This document shows, in pieces, positions 1-5,770 of a stretch of DNA of 9,383 nucleotides. The translations under genes and the position numbers were made by a program. The stretch covers positions 31,017 to 40,399 of the forward strand of contig MFOV01000003.1 in the NCBI GenBank assembly GCA_001782515.1, read 5' to 3'. Under the pieces are notes generated by a model. That model was not told the DNA's origin. It worked only from the letters and a program-made list of their open reading frames with translations, and did not search any database. How positions within the stretch are numbered: the stretch's first letter is position 1; each line of letters begins with the position of its first letter. Source of the DNA: Candidatus Levybacteria bacterium RIFCSPLOWO2_01_FULL_39_10. GTDB taxonomy: Bacteria > Patescibacteriota > Microgenomatia > Levybacterales > UBA12049.

Positions 1-110
1 TTATAGGTGATAATTACTTTTGCTTTTTCGCGTGCCATAGCATAGGCAATTGCTTCTCCTATTCCTTTGCTTGCGCCTGTTATCAATATAACCTTATTCT
101 CAAGATCCAT
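1..110 (-). CDS. Short-chain dehydrogenase/reductase, N-terminal fragment (cut by window edge)
   Basis: Only the first 36 codons are visible; the gene runs off the left edge. The peptide opens with a beta strand (VILIT, residues 7-11) followed by the glycine-rich TGxxxGIG dinucleotide-binding motif (T11, G12, G16, I17, G18) and an alanine-rich helix, then a second strand (VIIT). This is the classical SDR Rossmann start, which binds NAD(P)(H); the substrate cannot be told because the YxxxK catalytic region lies outside the window. The ATG follows the stop codon of the upstream PEBP-family gene with no intervening base, so the two are almost certainly co-transcribed and translationally coupled. 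A weak purine-rich AGAAG about 12 nt upstream is the only ribosome-site candidate. Family assignment is firm from the motif; the specific function is unknown. Confidence 0.85.
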   Translation of the reverse strand, partial: MDLENKVILITGASKGIGEAIAYAMAREKAKVIITY

Positions 111-554
111 TTAATTTTGTCTTCTATACAATCCCATGAGTTCGGCTTTTTCAATAAGACAAGTCTCAATTTCTCTCTCAAGCCCCTCTTTTTTAATATT
201 TGAATTGACATCAAGTTTTTTGCTTAATGCATAAAGAGTGAAGTGGTAATGATGAATGCCTTGACCGGGACACGGTCCCATATAACCGAGTGACCCTCCG
301 TCATTTAGTCCTTGTTCTGCGCCTTCCGGCCACTCGTTTTCTTCGATTTCAGTCAATTCAGGTGAGATATTCCATATCAGCCAGTGGGTGAATGTTCCCC
401 TCGGTGCATCAGGATCTGACATAATAAGTGCGAGGCTTTTCGTATTTTCAGGAATATCTGAAAAAACCAAAGATGGATTTATATCATCTCCCTCACACGT
501 ATAGAGTACGGGGATAGATTGATTTTGTTCAAATGCAGGACTTTTTATAGTCAT
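111..554 (-). CDS. YbhB/YbcL-type phosphatidylethanolamine-binding (PEBP) family protein
   Basis: A 147-residue protein, near full length for the bacterial PEBP/Raf-kinase-inhibitor-like family. Two family signatures are present: DPDAPRG at 47-53 followed by FTHW at 55-58, and the second ligand-pocket block around 90-108 with GYMGPCPGQGIHHYHF and the strand TLYAL. Those residues line the small anion/phospholipid-headgroup pocket in known structures. No signal peptide is seen, so it is probably cytoplasmic. The biological role of bacterial members is poorly defined; inhibition of kinases is not established for them. It lies 41 nt downstream of the metallopeptidase gene and abuts the SDR gene, so it is the middle member of a probable three-gene transcript. 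An AAGAAG purine tract about 8 nt before the ATG is a plausible weak Shine-Dalgarno; no good -10 box is seen at the usual distance, consistent with an internal operon gene. Confidence 0.93.
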   Translation of the reverse strand: MTIKSPAFEQNQSIPVLYTCEGDDINPSLVFSDIPENTKSLALIMSDPDAPRGTFTHWLIWNISPELTEIEENEWPEGAEQGLNDGGSLGYMGPCPGQGIHHYHFTLYALSKKLDVNSNIKKEGLEREIETCLIEKAELMGLYRRQN

Positions 555-595
555 ATGGTATTCTTCTTACAATTTAAACTAAAACGGGATATGAA

Positions 596-967
596 TCAAG
601 TGCGTCTAGGCCTTGTCTTATAAAGCTGTGCGTCTGTTAGTCCAAAGTGATGTCCAATTTCATGCATTACAACGCTTCTTACTTTTTCGCGGACATCATC
701 CAGCGAATATGAAACTTGAAGTATTGAGTTTTTAAATATTGTAATTTTATCAGGAAGAACACCCGAGTAATTTGCTCTTTTTGTTTTGGGCACCCCTTCA
801 TAAAGTCCAAACAGAAGACTGTTTTGTGGAAGATTTGTTTTTGTAAGCTGATAATAGGACGGTGCCTCCTGAACAACAATTGAAACGTTATCAAGTTTCT
901 TGGCAAATTCCGAAGGCAGTGAGTTAATTGCCTCCTGCACCAATTTTTCAAACTGATCATCCTCCAT
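596..967 (-). CDS. Minimal zincin-type metallopeptidase (Zincin_1/DUF1025-like)
   Basis: A 123-residue protein whose C-terminal half carries HExxHxxGxxD: H102, E103, H106, G109 and D112. In zincins the two histidines plus the third residue (here Asp, as in several minimal zincins) bind zinc and the glutamate activates water. A second family-typical block, FGLYEGVPKTKR at 53-64, precedes it, and the PDKITIF strand (72-78) is the edge strand before the catalytic helix. Size and motif order match the small PF06262-type proteins of about 120 residues, whose substrate is unknown; proteolysis is inferred from the metal site, not shown. No signal peptide, so cytoplasmic. It is the first gene of a probable operon with the PEBP and SDR genes and is divergent from the exported-protein gene. 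No Shine-Dalgarno precedes the ATG; an extended -10 ends 9 nt upstream. The stop is TGA. Confidence 0.88.
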   Translation of the reverse strand: MEDDQFEKLVQEAINSLPSEFAKKLDNVSIVVQEAPSYYQLTKTNLPQNSLLFGLYEGVPKTKRANYSGVLPDKITIFKNSILQVSYSLDDVREKVRSVVMHEIGHHFGLTDAQLYKTRPRRT

Positions 968-976
968 GGATTTAAT

Positions 977-985
977 ATTTTACCA
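977..985 (-). promoter_or_regulatory. Extended -10 promoter for the metallopeptidase operon, near-leaderless
   Basis: Read on the minus strand this is TGG followed by TAAAAT (982 to 977), an extended -10 element matching 5 of 6 consensus bases. No convincing -35 is seen 17 nt upstream (AATTAA), which an extended -10 can tolerate. Initiation 6-8 nt downstream would fall at about 969-971, leaving a leader of only 2-4 nt before the ATG at 967. Confidence 0.5.
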
Positions 986-991
986 GATTTC

Positions 992-1019
992 TTGACTTTT
1001 TAATTATTTAAGATAGAAT
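992..1019 (+). promoter_or_regulatory. Sigma-70-type promoter for the exported-protein gene, leaderless
   Basis: TTGACT (992-997) and TAGAAT (1014-1019) are separated by 16 nt, each matching 5 of 6 consensus bases. Transcription starting about 7 nt after the -10 would begin at 1026 or 1027, exactly at the ATG, and no Shine-Dalgarno exists between the -10 and the start. The element shares the 59-nt divergent spacer with the opposing promoter of the metallopeptidase gene. Confidence 0.65.
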
Positions 1020-1026
1020 ACACACC

Positions 1027-1668
1027 ATGCAGAATAAATTTGCAGTTGTGGGAATAGCAATTGCTGCAGTTCTTATTGTTGGAGGCTTTGGACTGTATTT
1101 ACTAAATAATAATCAGAGCAGCCAAACGGACCAAACAGAAACAACCAATACTTCAGGATCTGAAAATATGACTGCTGGAAAAACTATTTCAGATCTTCTC
1201 AAAAGTGGAGAATCCACTCAATGCAATTTTAATTATACCGATGAAGGGGGGTCAACCGCTGGAGTTGTATATATTGATCAGGACCGAATGAGGGGAGATA
1301 TAACAACTGTTGTTGATGAGACGGAACAGGAAATAAATATAATAAGAAAAGAAAACATAAATTATATCTGGGGCTCAGCATTTCCTGATAATAGCGGGCT
1401 TATGTTTGAGTCAAAAGTTGAAGATATTGAAACAAATGAACAATACAGGCAGTATTTTGACTCAGAGAAAAAAATCGATTACAGCTGCGGATCGTGGACA
1501 GTAGATGAATCCGCTTTCAATCCTCCAACAGATGTTGAGTTTAATGATCTTCCCGGAATGGTAGGCGAGGCAATCAAAGAAGAATTAGGAGATTCAGCCT
1601 GCAGTGTTTGTGACTCACTCACTGGGGAGGCTCAAACTGCGTGCCGGGCAAATCTTAACTGTCAGTAA
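1027..1668 (+). CDS. Membrane-anchored exported protein of unknown function with Cys-rich C-terminus
   Basis: 213 residues; I do not recognise a named family. Residues 5-26 form an uncharged hydrophobic helix after a short K-containing N-terminus, i.e. an uncleaved signal anchor (no lipobox cysteine). Residues 27-50 are an Asn/Gln/Ser/Thr-rich linker. The outer domain (about 52-172) alternates short strands (GVVYIDQDRMRGD at 79-91, INIIRKENINYIWG at 103-116), a pattern loosely like LolA/LppX beta-sheet folds; that resemblance is inference only. Six cysteines all lie in the predicted exported part: C66, C154 and a tail cluster C192, C195, C206, C212 (CxxC-x10-C-x5-C), suggesting three disulfides or a metal site. 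It is the only plus-strand gene in the window, has its own leaderless-type promoter, and ends one base from the convergent YjbQ gene. Confidence 0.85.
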   Translation: MQNKFAVVGIAIAAVLIVGGFGLYLLNNNQSSQTDQTETTNTSGSENMTAGKTISDLLKSGESTQCNFNYTDEGGSTAGVVYIDQDRMRGDITTVVDETEQEINIIRKENINYIWGSAFPDNSGLMFESKVEDIETNEQYRQYFDSEKKIDYSCGSWTVDESAFNPPTDVEFNDLPGMVGEAIKEELGDSACSVCDSLTGEAQTACRANLNCQ

Positions 1669-1669
1669 A

Positions 1670-2203
1670 TTATTTTATTTCCTCAATTTCCTCAACCGGA
1701 TATACCCAAACCTGAACTACTCTTTGTCTTATTGGGTTTTTGCCTTTTCCGTCCCTTCCGTCAAATTCAAAAATTGCAACTTCTTGATATTTTCCCAGCT
1801 CCGGTTTACCGTTACGAACTGGGATTGTTATGCTTGAGTGAGAATATGTAATCGCTCTTATGTGTGCCGCTGCGTTGTAATCTTCATCTATCTCATCACA
1901 ATAAGGATTATCTTGACACCTGTGGAGGTAATCTTTGACCCCATGTTTATAGTCTTTATGCACTTTTGTTGATCTTTTGTCTTCATAAACAGAGGAGAGA
2001 CTGTGGTCTATAAAGTCCTGAAGAAGATTAGGCTCCGCTATTTCATTAACAATAATTCCCAGCGTTGTGTGTTTTGAGTTTATTAAGATAAACCCGTTAT
2101 TAATTTTTGATTTTCCAACAACGTCATTAACCTTTTTTGTAATATTTTTTATATATGTATGATCAATTGAAGGAAACCTTAATTCTTTTAAATATGCCTT
2201 CAT
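1670..2203 (-). CDS. yjbQ: YjbQ/UPF0047 family protein with a family-atypical insertion
   Basis: 177 residues against roughly 130-140 for typical family members. Conserved landmarks are visible: the HTT...VNE block (H45, N53, E54), NAAAH at 110-114, TIPVRNGKPELGKYQEV at 126-142 (corresponding to the family's IPxxxGxLGTWQ segment) and the FEFDGRDG turn at 145-152 before the final strand. The family includes E. coli YjbQ, described as having weak thiamine-phosphate synthase activity; the true role is unsettled. The extra length falls between E57 and N110, in a charged stretch rich in Asp, Lys and His with C96 and C102. The gene is transcribed alone: convergent with the exported-protein gene, downstream of RNase J but with a strong promoter of its own. 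No Shine-Dalgarno precedes the ATG. Confidence 0.85.
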   Translation of the reverse strand: MKAYLKELRFPSIDHTYIKNITKKVNDVVGKSKINNGFILINSKHTTLGIIVNEIAEPNLLQDFIDHSLSSVYEDKRSTKVHKDYKHGVKDYLHRCQDNPYCDEIDEDYNAAAHIRAITYSHSSITIPVRNGKPELGKYQEVAIFEFDGRDGKGKNPIRQRVVQVWVYPVEEIEEIK

Positions 2204-2214
2204 GCAAGGATATA

Positions 2215-2243
2215 ATTATACAGGTGGGACATTAAAATATCAA
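2215..2243 (-). promoter_or_regulatory. Strong sigma-70-type promoter for yjbQ, near-leaderless
   Basis: On the minus strand TTGATA (2243 to 2238) and a perfect TATAAT (2220 to 2215) are separated by exactly 17 nt, the best promoter match in the window. The -35 begins two bases after the RNase J stop codon. The -10 lies within the palindrome TATAATTATA (2211-2220). Initiation about 7 nt downstream predicts a start near 2208 and a leader of about 5 nt before the ATG at 2203. Confidence 0.75.
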
Positions 2244-2245
2244 AA

Positions 2246-3898
2246 TCAAACCTCAATAACAACAGGGATTACAAGAGGACGCTTTTTAAGTTTTTTAACA
2301 AGGTAATGTTCTGCAATTGTTCCAACCGATCTTCTCATATAATTCCAGTCAGATACTTTATTTTTTTTGCTTTTAAGATTATTCTTAATTTCGCTGCTTA
2401 AACCCACTACAACTTCCTGGGTTTCTGTTGTCGAAAGACCTCGGACGACAATATTGGGTCTGTCTATTAAGTTTCCATAACTGTCAATCTCAGCCATAAT
2501 AACAACTACTCCGTCTTTTGAAATTCTTTCCCGATCACGTAATACAAATGTTTCTACCTCTTCCCCTGAAACCTGATCAACATAAACATTCTGAAGCGGA
2601 ATTTTTCTTCCGAGCTTTGCCTGATTTTTTGTAAATATTACTTCCTGTCCGTCATCGGGAAGAATTATATCTTCATCCCTCATCCCGTTTCTTTTAGCAA
2701 GATTTTTATATGCAACCATGTGTTTGTAAGTGCCACCTATTGGGATTACTTTCGCGGGTCTTACAAGATTTAGCATAAGAGATAAATCCCCCTGGCTTCC
2801 GTGCCCTGAAACATGAAGTCTTTCTGTGATGTCAGAATATAAAACTCTTGCGCCGGCTTTTGATATATCATCTATAACCGCATTAACGGCAACTTCATTC
2901 CCGGGAATTGGATCGGACGAGAAAACAACGCAGTCGTTGGGATTAATGGTTATATCTTTGTGATCTCCGTTTGCAATTCTTGAAAGTGCAGAATTTTCCT
3001 GGCCTTGGCTTCCTGCAACTATTACAACGATTTGTTTATCGTTAAACTGCCTAATATCTTTTGGATCAATTTCCCAGCTTTTGTCCATTTTCATATAGCC
3101 CAAACTTGTTCCTATGTCTTTTGCTTTAAGAAGTGATCTTCCTACAAAGCCTACTTTTCTACCTAACAATCTTGCAGCATCCAAAACCTGATTAAGACGT
3201 GAAATATTGGATGAATAAGTAGTAAATATAAACTTGCCGCGTGTTGATTTCATTTCCGTATAGATCTTTTCGGCTACTTCCCGCTCACTTGCTGTAAATC
3301 CGGGCCGCTCGGATCCCAAAGAATCTGATAATAAACACATAATCCCTTCATCCGATCTTTTTACAATCTTTGCAAAGTCTGTTTTTTTGCCGTCGTAAGG
3401 CGTTTGGTCAAACTTGAAATCGCTTCCGTGGAATATATTTCCAACAGGAGTTTTTATAAAAATGTTTGCTGTATCAGGAACCGAGTGGGTAACTCTAATA
3501 AAAGACAGAAGGAAATTTCCTAAAACTATATCTCTGTCAAAATTTACAGATATTGCTTTTCTGTTAACTGAAAACTCCTTAAGTTTTTCATTAATAAATG
3601 CAGCGGTCAGGGGAGTCGCGTAAATATCGAATTTTCCGGGAAGATCCGGAAGTACGTAGGGAAGTGCACCAAAATGATCTTCATGCCCATGTGTTATTGC
3701 AATACCGACTATTTTTTTATTGTTTTTAGTAAGATAGGAAATATCGGGAAGCATAAGATCGATTCCGATCATTGTTTCATCCGCAAAGCCAAGTCCGCAG
3801 TCAACAATCAAAACCTGATTCTCATATTCGTACAGATGCATATTTTTAGTAACACCTGTAACGCCTCCCAAAGGTATGTATTTTAATGATTTTTCCAT
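2246..3898 (-). CDS. rnj: Ribonuclease J (metallo-beta-lactamase/beta-CASP), motif-C histidine missing
   Basis: 550 residues, the usual RNase J length, with the family order: split metallo-beta-lactamase domain, inserted beta-CASP domain (about 205-360), and C-terminal domain (about 450-550). Metal-site residues are present as H70xH72xD74H75, H138 (HSVPD) and D160 (GSDFKFD). Beta-CASP landmarks are D192 (LLSDS), SSNISR at 229-234, SDPIPGNE at 328-335 and VSGHGSQGDL at 363-372. RNase J acts in mRNA decay and rRNA maturation as an endonuclease and 5'-3' exonuclease. The oddity is residues 385-393, IPIGGTYKH, where characterised enzymes have a P(I/V)HGE motif whose histidine contacts the second metal; here it is glycine (G388). 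The gene starts 5 nt after the Lon-like ATPase stop, with no Shine-Dalgarno or clear promoter, so it should depend on that gene's transcript. Cytoplasmic. Confidence 0.95.
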   Translation of the reverse strand: MEKSLKYIPLGGVTGVTKNMHLYEYENQVLIVDCGLGFADETMIGIDLMLPDISYLTKNNKKIVGIAITHGHEDHFGALPYVLPDLPGKFDIYATPLTAAFINEKLKEFSVNRKAISVNFDRDIVLGNFLLSFIRVTHSVPDTANIFIKTPVGNIFHGSDFKFDQTPYDGKKTDFAKIVKRSDEGIMCLLSDSLGSERPGFTASEREVAEKIYTEMKSTRGKFIFTTYSSNISRLNQVLDAARLLGRKVGFVGRSLLKAKDIGTSLGYMKMDKSWEIDPKDIRQFNDKQIVVIVAGSQGQENSALSRIANGDHKDITINPNDCVVFSSDPIPGNEVAVNAVIDDISKAGARVLYSDITERLHVSGHGSQGDLSLMLNLVRPAKVIPIGGTYKHMVAYKNLAKRNGMRDEDIILPDDGQEVIFTKNQAKLGRKIPLQNVYVDQVSGEEVETFVLRDRERISKDGVVVIMAEIDSYGNLIDRPNIVVRGLSTTETQEVVVGLSSEIKNNLKSKKNKVSDWNYMRRSVGTIAEHYLVKKLKKRPLVIPVVIEV

Positions 3899-3903
3899 AA
3901 TAT

Positions 3904-4965
3904 TTATGCCGGTAGGAACTCTTTGATGTTCTGCGAAGTCAAAGTTAGTATAACATTTTGTTTAATCTTCCCTTCAACCAAAAGTCTTGCTGTTTTTCTG
4001 CAGATTCCCTCAATTGTTCGTTCCAGACTTCTTATTCCTGAGTCGTATCCTAAAGGACGAATTATAAGCGGCCAGACAGAGTCATCAATCCTTATGATAT
4101 CCTGAGGGAGTCCGCAGTTATAGGATATTTTAGGAAATAAAAAACTCTTTCCAATTACTATTTTTTCTTCATCAGAATATGCAGGCATCTGAATAATCTC
4201 AAGTCTATCCAATACAGCTGTTGATATATTGGTTGTATTATTCGCGGTTGCAATAAATAAAACCTGCGATAAATCAATCGGATAATCTACGTAATGATCC
4301 ATAAATTCCATATTCTGCTCAGGATCTAAAAGCTCAATTAAAACTCCCATAATATCAGCACGCGCCGCATCTGTTACACGGTCCAGCTCATCTAAAAGTA
4401 TGACAGGATTTTTAACTCCTGCATGAATAAGTTTTTTAACAATAAGTCCTGGTTCAGCGTCTGGAAAAACACGCGATTGTCCCCGAAGCATTCTAACGTC
4501 TCCCATCCCTCCCAGTGGAATTCTTTCAAATTTTCTTCCCATAGTTTCAGCAAGAGAGATAGAAAGTGTGGTTTTTCCGGTTCCGACGAGCCCAACCAAA
4601 CAAATAATTGGAGCGCGATTCCTTTTCTGTCCTTTTTTAATATTAAGAATAAGCGATGACAAATATTCCAAAATTCTGTCCTTTACGCTAATAAGGCCGT
4701 AATGATTTTTATTAAGAGCCTGGCGTGCTATATTAAGATCAAGATTTGACTGCGTTTCCCCCTCAAACGGAATTTTTGTTATTACATCAATATAGTTTGC
4801 AATACTTTCTAAGTTGGTGACGCTTCCTCCTTGTTTGATAGAAAGATTAATAATATCAATCATTCCCTGCGTTTTTTCCAAAAGTTCCGGAGGAAGTTTT
4901 GTGTTTTTTATTTTTGTTTCAAGTTTTTGGATCTCAAGATCCAGCGCCTGGGCAGTAGTATCCAT
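3904..4965 (-). CDS. Lon-type AAA+ ATPase without substrate-binding or protease domain
   Basis: 353 residues matching only the central part of Lon. Residues 10-110 resemble the Lon helical linker, including NHYGLISVKDRILEYL at 87-102. The AAA+ core follows: Walker A GLVGTGKT (125-132), IPLGGMGD (149-156), Walker B LLDELD (190-195), LDPEQN (213-218), sensor-1 N242, arginine finger R254 and sensor-2 GIRSLER (310-316). The pore-loop aromatic is F167 where E. coli Lon has Tyr. The chain stops at KEFLPA, exactly where Lon's AAA module ends and the Ser-Lys protease domain would begin; the N-terminal LON domain is also absent. ATP hydrolysis looks intact, so an unfoldase, remodeller or chaperone role is inferred. 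It directly precedes RNase J (5-nt gap), hinting at a functional link. No Shine-Dalgarno; a promoter predicts a leaderless transcript. Confidence 0.92.
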   Translation of the reverse strand: MDTTAQALDLEIQKLETKIKNTKLPPELLEKTQGMIDIINLSIKQGGSVTNLESIANYIDVITKIPFEGETQSNLDLNIARQALNKNHYGLISVKDRILEYLSSLILNIKKGQKRNRAPIICLVGLVGTGKTTLSISLAETMGRKFERIPLGGMGDVRMLRGQSRVFPDAEPGLIVKKLIHAGVKNPVILLDELDRVTDAARADIMGVLIELLDPEQNMEFMDHYVDYPIDLSQVLFIATANNTTNISTAVLDRLEIIQMPAYSDEEKIVIGKSFLFPKISYNCGLPQDIIRIDDSVWPLIIRPLGYDSGIRSLERTIEGICRKTARLLVEGKIKQNVILTLTSQNIKEFLPA

Positions 4966-4971
4966 AAAAAT

Positions 4972-5000
4972 AGTATATTGTATATTGAATATTGTATCTA
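4972..5000 (-). promoter_or_regulatory. Promoter for the Lon-like ATPase/RNase J operon, leaderless
   Basis: Minus-strand TAGATA (5000 to 4995) and TATACT (4977 to 4972) are spaced 17 nt apart. The first three bases of the -35 are the TAG stop codon of the glycosyltransferase gene. A start 7 nt after the -10 coincides with the A of the ATG at 4965. A second possible -10, TACAAT (4982 to 4977), would give a 5-nt leader. Three tandem heptamers fill the spacer and overlap the -10. Confidence 0.55.
4974..4994. repeat. Three tandem 7-bp repeats inside the Lon-like ATPase promoter
   Basis: On the plus strand the units are TATATTG, TATATTG and AATATTG, contiguous and differing at one base. They occupy the -35/-10 spacer and most of the -10. 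They may be a simple-sequence accident of an AT-rich spacer or a repeated binding site; the sequence cannot decide. Confidence 0.6.
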
Positions 5001-5672
5001 GTGTTTAAACTTTTCATCTATCTCTCTTCTTAATCTGTTCCATTTTTTCTGCTGGTTCAACCTCCCTCTAAAATCTAGGTTATGGGAGTGATAAACACTG
5101 AAGCTTGGATCATTAATGATTAAATAACCTTTTCTTTTATAGTACTTTGACCATTCATAATCTTCTGACCCCTCTACCAAGCTCTCATCAAACTTATGTT
5201 TCTCCCAAAGATCCTTTCGGATAATTGAATTTGTGTTTCCTAAGTGTCCTTCTTTAAAAACATTAATTACAGTTACTCTGTAGGATATTTTCTCCCAAAT
5301 TGTTGAACCGGGGCCTGGTTTCGGAAAAGCAAAAACACCGGCAACTTTTTCATTTCCAAAATTAGACAAACCGTCCTCAAGCCATGTATTTAAAACGGGA
5401 AACGAATGTGCAGAAAGATAAACCAAATATTTTCCTTGGGCTTTTTCTGCACCTAAATTACATGCACTTGGATATGAAAATTTATTAATTTTGAGAATTC
5501 GAACCCTATCTTTTGGAAAAAAATCAAAAAATGCCCTATCTGATCCGTCAATTGAATTATTATCAACTATTATAATTTCGAACTTTTGATATGTTTGATT
5601 TTTTAAGATTTCGAACAGTTTCTGCAAGTTTTCCCTCTCGTTTTTAACTCGAATTATTATTGAAGCTTCCAT
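4998..5672 (-). CDS. Family 2 glycosyltransferase (GT-A fold)
   Basis: 224 residues, a single GT-A domain. The start is typical: SIIIRVKNERENL (4-16), then the nucleotide-binding strand IIIVDNNSIDGS (33-44) with D37 and D42, then NLGAEKAQGKYLVYLSAHSFP (72-92). The position that usually reads DxD is SAH (87-89), a variant known in some rhamnosyl-type GT2 enzymes. The acceptor-side block EGSEDYEW (167-174) supplies the probable catalytic base (E170/D171). A YHSHN histidine motif follows near 196-200 and the C-terminus is basic. It has no membrane segment and should act at the cytoplasmic face on cell-surface polysaccharide or lipid-linked glycan; donor and acceptor are unknown. It lies between pnp and the Lon-like ATPase with its own -10 box, so linkage to the RNA genes is probably positional. 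Confidence 0.92.
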   Translation of the reverse strand: MEASIIIRVKNERENLQKLFEILKNQTYQKFEIIIVDNNSIDGSDRAFFDFFPKDRVRILKINKFSYPSACNLGAEKAQGKYLVYLSAHSFPVLNTWLEDGLSNFGNEKVAGVFAFPKPGPGSTIWEKISYRVTVINVFKEGHLGNTNSIIRKDLWEKHKFDESLVEGSEDYEWSKYYKRKGYLIINDPSFSVYHSHNLDFRGRLNQQKKWNRLRREIDEKFKH

Positions 5673-5678
5673 AAATTA

Positions 5679-5684
5679 ATTATA
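5679..5684 (-). promoter_or_regulatory. Perfect -10 box for the glycosyltransferase gene, leaderless
   Basis: Minus-strand TATAAT (5684 to 5679) ends 6 nt before the ATG at 5672, so initiation 7 nt downstream would fall on the start codon itself. The hexamer 17 nt upstream, TTCTAA (5707 to 5702), is a poor -35. No Shine-Dalgarno is present. Confidence 0.5.
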
Positions 5685-5689
5685 CTTGA

Positions 5690-5705
5690 CTAAATTGGAA
5701 TTTAG
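5690..5705. repeat. Inverted repeat upstream of the glycosyltransferase promoter
   Basis: CTAAATT (5690-5696) and AATTTAG (5699-5705) are perfect 7-bp arms around a central GG. A 2-nt loop is poor for an RNA hairpin, so a dimeric DNA-binding site is more plausible. It sits just upstream of the -10 and reaches into the -35 position, where a bound regulator would affect transcription. Confidence 0.45.
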
Positions 5706-5770
5706 AATTTTGAATTTGTTTAGAAATTAGGAATTAACAATTAGAAATTGATTTATAATTTATTATCAAT
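5698..5770. repeat. AT-rich degenerate repeat region between pnp and the glycosyltransferase gene
   Basis: The 98-nt spacer is dominated by variations on TTAGAAATT/GAATTT; an exact TTAGAAATT occurs at 5720-5728 and 5741-5749, 21 nt apart. Directly after the pnp stop codon, ATTGAT (5747-5752) and ATCAAT (5765-5770) form a weak 6-bp inverted repeat with a 12-nt loop, which could help end pnp transcripts, but no T-run follows it on the minus strand. No small gene is visible here. Confidence 0.45.

Noticed and set aside
1604..1837. A 77-codon plus-strand frame across the convergent gene junction
   Set aside because: It overlaps the end of the exported-protein gene in another frame and the yjbQ gene antisense; no start signal and no recognisable motif.
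2246..2248. Alternative genetic code with UGA as glycine
   Set aside because: UGA ends the RNase J and metallopeptidase genes at lengths normal for their families, and no internal UGA is needed to keep any conserved frame open.
3904..3960. Lon-like gene as a frameshifted full-length Lon
   Set aside because: After its stop there are only 5 nt before the RNase J start, and the RNase J region has no Lon protease sequence in any frame. The protein ends at a clean domain boundary.
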